Part shown: positions 58,988 through 64,000 of the stretch, piece after piece
Layout of the letters: each line of letters opens with the position of its first letter
How positions within the stretch are numbered: position 1 is the stretch's first letter
Assembly (NCBI GenBank): GCA_965230015.1
Contig: CBDDKF010000017.1
Coordinates: 1-64,000 of the forward strand
Origin: JABSQH01 sp965230015
Lineage (GTDB): Bacteria; Actinomycetota; Acidimicrobiia; Acidimicrobiales; Ilumatobacteraceae
DNA: 64,000 nt
Direction: 5' to 3'
The notes under the pieces: model-generated
What the model was told of the DNA's origin: nothing
Seen by the model: the letters and a program-made list of their open reading frames with translations, nothing else
Database searches by the model: none
Position numbers and translations under genes: made by a program

Positions 58988-59545
58988 GTGGCGGCCGCGG
59001 ACGATGTCGAGGAAACCGTGCGCACGCGTCTGCGCAGCTTGCGCACCACGATGGGCTACTCGCTCGACGAGTTGGCTGAGAAGACCGGGCTCAACCCGTC
59101 GACGATCAGCCGGGTCGAGACCGGAAAGCGGACCCTCAGTCTCGACGTGTTGAAGTCGCTCGCCGAGGCCTTGCAGGTGAGCCTCGACACCTTGCTCGCC
59201 ACCGATGACGACGACGACGTCGTGATCCGTCCGACACCGGCGCGTGACGGCACGATGACCACATGGTTGCTGAGTCGTGCCGACGGGCGCACGGTTGCGC
59301 TGAAGATCCGCTTCGAGCCGACCACCGAGCCGCCTGAACTGCGTGTGCATGCCGGCCACGTGTGGTTCGTAGTGGTCGACGGCGCCGTCCGCCTATGGCT
59401 CGGTGATCGGCAGATCGACATCGAGACAGGCGAAGCCGCCGAGTACAGCACGATGACGCCGCACGCCATCACGGCCCTCGGTGCACCAGCCGAGGTCGTG
59501 ATGACCTTCGACCACGCCGGCCAGCGCGCCCACTTCCACCACTGA
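58988..59545 (+). CDS. XRE-family regulator with C-terminal cupin domain
   Basis: 185-residue regulator. The HTH at residues ~8-65 reads VRTRLRSLRTTMGYSLDELA, then KTGLNPSTISRVETGKRTLSLDVLKSLAEAL. A cupin domain follows (~100-180), with VHAGHVWFVVVDGAVRLWLGD and TMTPHAITALGAPAEVVM. Cupin-type XRE regulators usually sense a small metabolite bound in the barrel. GTG 58988 is chosen because an earlier TTG lies inside the dyad cluster. It most likely controls the divergent flavoprotein-methyltransferase gene. Confidence 0.88.
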   Translation: MAAADDVEETVRTRLRSLRTTMGYSLDELAEKTGLNPSTISRVETGKRTLSLDVLKSLAEALQVSLDTLLATDDDDDVVIRPTPARDGTMTTWLLSRADGRTVALKIRFEPTTEPPELRVHAGHVWFVVVDGAVRLWLGDRQIDIETGEAAEYSTMTPHAITALGAPAEVVMTFDHAGQRAHFHH

Positions 59546-59634
59546 CGTCGCCACCAGTGACAACGCGCGCGGTGCGTTGTGCCGGGCCGATGCGACATGC
59601 ACCGAACGCAGCTGGTTGCGCGAGGCTCGCTGCG

Positions 59635-60204
59635 ATGAGCGAGCAACCGATCTCCCGGTTCGACGTGCCCGATCTCGAGGCTCTCCCCGACGACATCCGC
59701 GACACCATCCTTGCGGTGCAGGAGAAGTCGGGGTTCGTGCCCAACGTGTTCCTTGCCTTCGCCAACCGGCCGGCGGAGTTTCGAGCGTTCTTTGCGTTCC
59801 ACGACGCGCTCATGGACCGCAGCGACGGCCTTTCGAAAGCCGAGCGTGAACTGATCGTGGTCGCCACGTCGGCCACCAACCGGTGTCTCTACTGCGTGGT
59901 GGCGCACGGCGCGATCTTGCGCATTCGGGCCAAGAACCCACTCTTGGCAGATCAGGTGGCGGTCAATCCGGCCAAGGCCGATCTGTCCGACCGCGAGCGC
60001 CACATCGTCGACTTCGCGCTCAAGGTTGCGCATGACTCGGCCTCGGTCAGCGACGGCGATCTCGACCAGATGCGCAGCAACGGCTTCACCGACGATGAGA
60101 TCTGGGACATCGGTGCGATCACCGCGCTCTTTGCCCTCTCGAATCGCTACGCCAACTTCGCGGGCATTCGTCCGAACGACGAGTTCTTCGGCTTGGGACG
60201 CTGA
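59635..60204 (+). CDS. AhpD/carboxymuconolactone-decarboxylase-like peroxidase-related protein
   Basis: 189-residue all-helical protein of the AhpD/CMD superfamily (peroxidase-related type): FVPNVFLAFANRPAEFRAF, then the catalytic pair CLYC in TNRCLYCVVAHGA, with the conserved His downstream, and DEIWDIGAITALFALSNRYANF. Such proteins reduce peroxides, or serve as alkylhydroperoxide helpers, via the CxxC. ATG 59635 gives MSEQPISRFD; the region before it is non-coding. It is transcribed after the XRE-cupin gene on the same strand and may be part of the same redox response. Confidence 0.88.
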   Translation: MSEQPISRFDVPDLEALPDDIRDTILAVQEKSGFVPNVFLAFANRPAEFRAFFAFHDALMDRSDGLSKAERELIVVATSATNRCLYCVVAHGAILRIRAKNPLLADQVAVNPAKADLSDRERHIVDFALKVAHDSASVSDGDLDQMRSNGFTDDEIWDIGAITALFALSNRYANFAGIRPNDEFFGLGR

Positions 60205-60250
60205 CGCCGGCGACCGACGTCGCTCTACTCTTGGCCCGTAGGGAGACGTG

Positions 60251-60748
60251 ATGGAGATCGAACGCACAACCGACGATGTCGAGGTCCTGTCGTCGCGGCG
60301 CACGATCGTCACCGCGCTGCCGTTGAAGCGCCCGGCCCGTGAGCGCTTGGCCGAACGACTCGACGCTCGCGTGCTCGACGTACGAGAGCCCTGTGAGCAC
60401 CCAGATCTCGTGTTGACGCCGGCGTGCAGCCCGCAGCTGATTGCTGCGCTCGGCCGGAAGTACAACGGCGCTCGAGTGGTGGTGGTCGAACTCGACGACT
60501 GGGAGTTCGGCGTCGAGATCGCGGGCCCGGTCAAGCGAATCCTGCGCAGCGGCGCTGCTGCATACGTGCTCGCCGACAGCATCGATGAACTCGCCGAGAA
60601 GATCGCCGCGCCTCCCGCACCCACCGCGGATGAAGAACCAGCGCGTGTACACGAGCTCTCGTCGTCGTCGACTGTCGATGAGCTGATCGCCGCGTTCCTC
60701 AGGGAGTCAGTCGAGTACTCGACCCGTCACCCACGACCGGTCGACTGA
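60251..60748 (+). CDS. Uncharacterised protein (165 aa)
   Basis: 165-residue protein without a recognised domain. It begins MEIERTTDDVEVL, contains alternating strands and helices (VVVVELDDWEFGVEIAG, AAAYVLADSIDELAEKIA) reminiscent of a flavodoxin-like or response-regulator-like alpha/beta fold, and ends with an acidic Ser-rich region. ATG 60251 is preceded by GGGAG at -8. The end overlaps the stop of the convergent medium-chain dehydrogenase gene by ~22 bases. Confidence 0.68.
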   Translation: MEIERTTDDVEVLSSRRTIVTALPLKRPARERLAERLDARVLDVREPCEHPDLVLTPACSPQLIAALGRKYNGARVVVVELDDWEFGVEIAGPVKRILRSGAAAYVLADSIDELAEKIAAPPAPTADEEPARVHELSSSSTVDELIAAFLRESVEYSTRHPRPVD

Positions 60749-61824
60749 GGCACTGCCTGCTCGTCGTCGCCGATGACCACGACGGTCTTGCCGACGGCGC
60801 GGCCATCGGTCATCTTCTCGATCGCTGCCGGCACACCGTCGAGGTCGACGCGATCGCCGATCAGCGGTGTGACGGTCCCACGCTCCAAGTGGTCGACCAG
60901 CGGCTCGATGTAGGTCCGGCTCTCCTCGCTGATGAAGAACACCAGGCGATGTTTCACGAACGGCGAGAGTGCGGCAGCTCGGAGCTGCCGTCCGATGCCG
61001 CCGGTGACCCGCCCACCGTCTTCGCCCCCGACGATCACGAGCGTGCCGGTCGGCGTGAGCAGGCGGCGTAGCGCGCGCACGCTGCGCCGCCCACCGATGT
61101 CGAGGACGAGGTCGTATCGGCCTGCATGGTCGGCAAGGTCATCGGTGCGATAGTCGACGACCTGCTCGGCGCCCATGGAGCGCACTGCCTCGAGCTTGGC
61201 GGCGCTGGCCACGCCGGTCACGTGGGCGCCGTGAGCCGCGGCGATCTGGACGGCGAACGATCCGACGCCGCCCGACGCACCGAGCACCAGCACCTGCTGG
61301 CCGGCTTCGACCCGTCCGACGGTGGTGAGTGCCTGTAGCGCGGTGATCCCCGACACGGTGCTCGCCGCGGCCACGAGCGGATCGACGCTCGCAGGTCGAC
61401 GAACCAGTTTGTCGACCGATGCGGTGGCGTAGTCGGCGTAGGCCCCGTCGGCGATGCCCATCACCTCGTCGCCGATGGCGAACTCGGTGACTCCTTCGCC
61501 GAGGGCGACGACGGTTCCGGCGACGTCGAGACCGAGCACGGGTTGCTTCGGCCGGACGAGGCCAAACGACGCACGAGCGATGAGCGGCAGCCCGGTCATC
61601 ACGTGCCACACGCCGCGGTCGATCCCGGCAGCACGGACCTCGAGCAGCACCTCGCCGTCCCCCGGTGTCGGCGTCGCGATGGTCTCGGTCGACGCGACCT
61701 CGGGGCCGCCGTATCGATGACGAGTCACGGCGCGCATGGTGGCCGGCGTGCTCGGCGCTGTGCTGGCCGTTGAGGTCGGCGCGGTGGTCGTGCTGGATCG
61801 GGGAGCGTCGGTGGCGGCAAGCAT
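60727..61824 (-). CDS. Medium-chain dehydrogenase/reductase (quinone oxidoreductase/alcohol dehydrogenase-like)
   Basis: 365-residue NAD(P)H-dependent MDR enzyme. After a Thr/Ser/Ala/Pro-rich tail of ~30 residues come MRAVTRHRYGGPEV, LGLDVAGTVVALGEGVTEF and the coenzyme-binding VLGASGGVGSFAVQIAAAHG. There is no clear structural zinc Cys set, so it resembles zinc-free quinone or enoyl reductases of this superfamily. ATG 61824 is preceded by AAGGAA at -8. Its promoter carries two palindromes that overlap the -10 and spacer, so it is tightly regulated, probably by a TetR-type repressor not encoded next to it. Confidence 0.87.
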   Translation of the reverse strand: MLAATDAPRSSTTTAPTSTASTAPSTPATMRAVTRHRYGGPEVASTETIATPTPGDGEVLLEVRAAGIDRGVWHVMTGLPLIARASFGLVRPKQPVLGLDVAGTVVALGEGVTEFAIGDEVMGIADGAYADYATASVDKLVRRPASVDPLVAAASTVSGITALQALTTVGRVEAGQQVLVLGASGGVGSFAVQIAAAHGAHVTGVASAAKLEAVRSMGAEQVVDYRTDDLADHAGRYDLVLDIGGRRSVRALRRLLTPTGTLVIVGGEDGGRVTGGIGRQLRAAALSPFVKHRLVFFISEESRTYIEPLVDHLERGTVTPLIGDRVDLDGVPAAIEKMTDGRAVGKTVVVIGDDEQAVPQSTGRG

Positions 61825-61841
61825 GGTGGGTTCCTTTGAGG

Positions 61842-61884
61842 TCGTACTAAGTACGAATCTAGCCGTACATAGTACGAATGTCAA
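61842..61884 (-). promoter_or_regulatory. Promoter with two tandem operator palindromes for the MDR gene
   Basis: On the minus strand, -35 TTGACA (61879-61884) and -10 TAGATT (61856-61861) are separated by exactly 17 bases. TCGTACT-A-AGTACGA (61842-61856) overlaps the -10 and the start region; CGTAC-ATA-GTACG (61864-61876) lies inside the spacer. Centres are 21 bases apart, about two helical turns, so two repressor dimers could bind the same face. Confidence 0.75.
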
Positions 61885-61901
61885 CTGGCGGTGTTCAAGC
61901 C

Positions 61902-62690
61902 TCAGTTGCTCGTGCGGCGGTTGAGGTAGGCCTCGGCGGCGGCGCGCGCCTCGGGATCGTGGCGTGCGGCGTCGAGCAGGTCGGCGCCGGCCCAGGCGTC
62001 GCTGGTGGGGGCCATTCGCTCGAGGGTGTCGCGTACCTGACGTTTTGTTGCGGCGACCACCGACGGTGCCTTGACGCTGAGCGACTCGACGAGTTCGTCC
62101 ACCGTCGGGTCGAGCGACTCGACGACGCGGTTGAGGAATCCGATGCGATGGGCTTCTTCCGCGCCGAAACGACGGCATGTCAACACGAGCTCGCGGGTCA
62201 TCGTCGGTCCGATGTCGCGCACGAGCCGGGGGATCCCACCCCACGTGAGCGGGATCCCCAGATCGACCTCGGGAATGGCGAACACCGAATCGCTCGTGGC
62301 GATGCGCAGGTCGCACGCCGAGGCCAGCACCACGCCACCGCCGATGCACGGACCGGCGATCGCCGCGATGGTCACCGCACGCATTCGTTCGATCGCCTCG
62401 GCCATTCGCCAGCCCAACTCGTGCGCCGATCGCTCGTCGACCGCGATCGCCGGCTCGCCACCGGTGAACTGACGGAGATCGAATCCAGCCGAGAATGCTC
62501 GACCGGCGCCGCGTACCACGACCACGCTGGCGCCCGTGGTGTCGAACCACTGGGCCGCGGCGATCAGCTCGGTCATCGCATCATTGCCGAGGGGGTTGAG
62601 CCGGTCGGGCTGGTTGAGGGTGAGCCGACCGATGCGGCCGTCATCGTCGCCATCGATGGTTGCCTCGACCGTGACGAACTCGGGAGTCAT
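61902..62690 (-). CDS. Enoyl-CoA hydratase/isomerase (crotonase family)
   Basis: 262-residue crotonase. Oxyanion-hole loops are GRAFSAGFDLRQF and GPCIGGGVVLASACD; the catalytic acid region is AIPEVDLGIPLTWGG. It would hydrate or isomerise an enoyl-CoA in fatty acid or side-chain degradation. ATG 62690 gives a ~20-residue lead with an acidic stretch. It precedes the MDR gene but is separated from it by the regulated promoter, so it is probably transcribed separately. The gene lies 45 bases after the metallo-beta-lactamase-fold gene on the same strand. Confidence 0.9.
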   Translation of the reverse strand: MTPEFVTVEATIDGDDDGRIGRLTLNQPDRLNPLGNDAMTELIAAAQWFDTTGASVVVVRGAGRAFSAGFDLRQFTGGEPAIAVDERSAHELGWRMAEAIERMRAVTIAAIAGPCIGGGVVLASACDLRIATSDSVFAIPEVDLGIPLTWGGIPRLVRDIGPTMTRELVLTCRRFGAEEAHRIGFLNRVVESLDPTVDELVESLSVKAPSVVAATKRQVRDTLERMAPTSDAWAGADLLDAARHDPEARAAAEAYLNRRTSN

Positions 62691-62735
62691 GGCCCCTGGT
62701 CTACCTGGCGCGGGCGCAGTCGTCCGCAGCGCAGG

Positions 62736-63647
62736 TCACGCCGCCTGGAAGCGGCCGGGTTCGACCTCGGTCGCCTCACCGCGCCGCAGCATCCGGTCGA
62801 CGTGCAGCTGTGCGCTGCGCCGTTCGACCGACTCGACGAACGGCATCTCCACGTGCGGTCGGTAGATGAATCGGCGGGTGGCCATCTCGGCAATGGTGTG
62901 TGGCTCGGCGAGGAACGCGTGCATCTCGGCATCGCGACGATCGATCACCGCACTGAAGGCGTCGACCAACTCGATGAACGTCGTCCGCTCTTCGATGATC
63001 CCCTTGTGGTGCGAGGTGACGTAGGCGTGCGCGTCTTCGGCACGCACCTTCGCCAGGCTGTCGATGAAGTCGTCGAGGTCGCTCCAGGCGTCGCCGTAGT
63101 ACGGACCGAACCCGGTGAGGTCGATGTCGGAGAGGTAGAACACGCCGTCGACGCGGAAGCCGCTGTGCCCCCTCGTGTGCCCGGGGAGATGCACTGCTTC
63201 GATCGACACGCCGCCCAGGTCGAACACGTGCCCATCGCTGAAGCCGTGGGCGTCGGGCCGCGGTGAGTAGTGGAACTCGTCGACGATTGCCGGCTCGAAT
63301 GCGGCGCGCGCATCGGCGGGCAACCCGTACACGGCCATCAGGCCGTCGAGGCTTTGTGCGCCGGGGAGGTCGTCGTGGTGGATGTGCACCCGGGCGTCGT
63401 CGAACAAACCGTTGCCGGCGAGATGATCCTCGTGGCTGTGGCTGTTGATCACCGCGTCGATCGGTGCCGGTGCGCCGCCTCGCTCGACCACGGTGATGCC
63501 CGGGTCGATGATTACGGCTTCGCCGGCCCCGCGTACCAACAAGCTGTTGACCGCGGGATACGCACCGTTCTTCGGGCCCACCAGTGCGCTCACCGAAGCG
63601 GTCAGCGCACGTTCGTCGGTTCCCCAATCGACCACCGTGGCAGACAC
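62736..63647 (-). CDS. Metallo-beta-lactamase-fold hydrolase
   Basis: 303-residue MBL-fold hydrolase. Metal-binding motif HxHxDH is seen as NSHSHEDHLAG near residue 70; the next ligand His is in VHLPGHTRGHSGF, the bridging Asp in YLSDIDLTG, and the last His in TSHHKG. The family hydrolyses thioesters, lactones or other substrates; the C-terminal ~90 residues (FIELVDAFSAVIDRRDAEM) form a helical tail of unknown role, as in larger MBL enzymes. The start is taken as GTG 63647. It lies just downstream of msrB on the same strand. Confidence 0.86.
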   Translation of the reverse strand: MSATVVDWGTDERALTASVSALVGPKNGAYPAVNSLLVRGAGEAVIIDPGITVVERGGAPAPIDAVINSHSHEDHLAGNGLFDDARVHIHHDDLPGAQSLDGLMAVYGLPADARAAFEPAIVDEFHYSPRPDAHGFSDGHVFDLGGVSIEAVHLPGHTRGHSGFRVDGVFYLSDIDLTGFGPYYGDAWSDLDDFIDSLAKVRAEDAHAYVTSHHKGIIEERTTFIELVDAFSAVIDRRDAEMHAFLAEPHTIAEMATRRFIYRPHVEMPFVESVERRSAQLHVDRMLRRGEATEVEPGRFQAA

Positions 63648-63658
63648 GGCCGAGGAGT

Positions 63659-64000
63659 CTACGAATCGGTCGACGACGATGCAGTGTCGCCAGGCCGATG
63701 CTGCAGCGACGCCGAGTTCATGCAGTAGCGATCGCCCGTCGGGTGGGGGCCATCGGGAAACACGTGCCCGAGATGTGCGCCACAGGTTGCACACACCACC
63801 TCGACCCGCACCATGCCGTGCGACCGGTCTTCTTTCAACACGACCTTGTGGTCGTCGATCGCCTCGTAGAAGCTCGGCCATCCCGAGCCCGAGTCGTACT
63901 TCGCATCGGAGGAGAACAACGGCTCGTCGCAGACCACGCAGTGGTACATGCCGTCGTCTTTGAAGTCGTGATAGATGCCGGTGAAGGCGCGCTCGGTTCC
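63659..64000 (-). CDS. msrB: Peptide methionine-R-sulfoxide reductase MsrB, N-terminus cut by window edge
   Basis: C-terminal ~113 residues of MsrB, which reduces the R form of oxidised methionine in proteins. The catalytic Cys is in DRYCMNSASL; zinc pairs are CVVCDEPL and CATCGAHLGHVF; SGSGWPSFYEAI is the substrate-site segment. The frame stays open to the window edge with a typical lead GTERAFTGIYHDFKDDG, so the start lies beyond 64000 and the internal ATG at 63949 is not the start. No selenocysteine: the catalytic position is Cys. Antioxidant role. Confidence 0.92.
   Translation of the reverse strand, partial: GTERAFTGIYHDFKDDGMYHCVVCDEPLFSSDAKYDSGSGWPSFYEAIDDHKVVLKEDRSHGMVRVEVVCATCGAHLGHVFPDGPHPTGDRYCMNSASLQHRPGDTASSSTDS

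Noticed and set aside
63659..63949. MsrB starting at ATG 63949
   Set aside because: The frame stays open to the edge with conserved MsrB N-terminal sequence, so the start is outside the window.

Overview
This 64 kb window is high-GC, densely coded actinobacterial DNA with many 4-bp ATGA gene overlaps, frequent GTG starts and very few gaps. The gene content (F420-type oxidoreductase, WS/DGAT acyltransferase, HAD-PlsC fusion, many TetR/ArsR/MarR regulators, a PUFA-synthase-like megasynthase) suggests Actinomycetota, most likely Acidimicrobiia of the Ilumatobacter type. The genus is an inference from gene style, not from a marker gene. No rRNA, tRNA, CRISPR array, insertion sequence or phage gene was seen, and no gene-free stretch exceeds 300 bases. 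Both window edges cut a gene: a Baeyer-Villiger-type monooxygenase on the left and methionine sulfoxide reductase B on the right.

Region 1 (1-12.9 kb) is lipid- and membrane-oriented: monooxygenase, UbiB-like kinase and PAP2 phosphatase on the minus strand; then a flippase/kinase fusion, a HAD-acyltransferase fusion and a wax ester/diacylglycerol acyltransferase on the plus strand. These are followed by a Crp/Fnr regulator with a perfect CRP-like palindrome, a TesB thioesterase and a secreted SGNH hydrolase. Region 2 (12.9-17.9 kb) holds an ArsR-SRPBCC pair, a GNAT enzyme and a large LuxR-type ATPase regulator.

Region 3 (17.9-35.3 kb) is the centrepiece: four minus-strand genes joined by 4-, 4- and 8-bp overlaps. 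In order of transcription they encode an acyl-CoA dehydrogenase, a 3074-residue iterative synthase (KS-AT-KS-five ACPs-KR-DH), a single-chain eukaryote-like acetyl/acyl-CoA carboxylase (1854 aa) and a Sfp-type phosphopantetheinyl transferase. Together they look like a self-contained line that makes malonyl-CoA, activates the carrier domains and builds a specialised lipid. All five ACPs carry Thr where the phosphopantetheine-bearing Ser is expected.

Region 4 (35.3-41.4 kb) has a metallophosphoesterase, a spondin-domain secreted protein, the HrpA helicase and a DUF3995 membrane protein. Region 5 (41.4-64 kb) is a mosaic of small regulators (TetR x2, MarR, ArsR, MocR, XRE-cupin), methyltransferases, GNATs and redox enzymes. 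Several of these are preceded by clear dyad operators. It also contains two broken genes: a truncated ArsR remnant and a methyltransferase with two one-base insertions.
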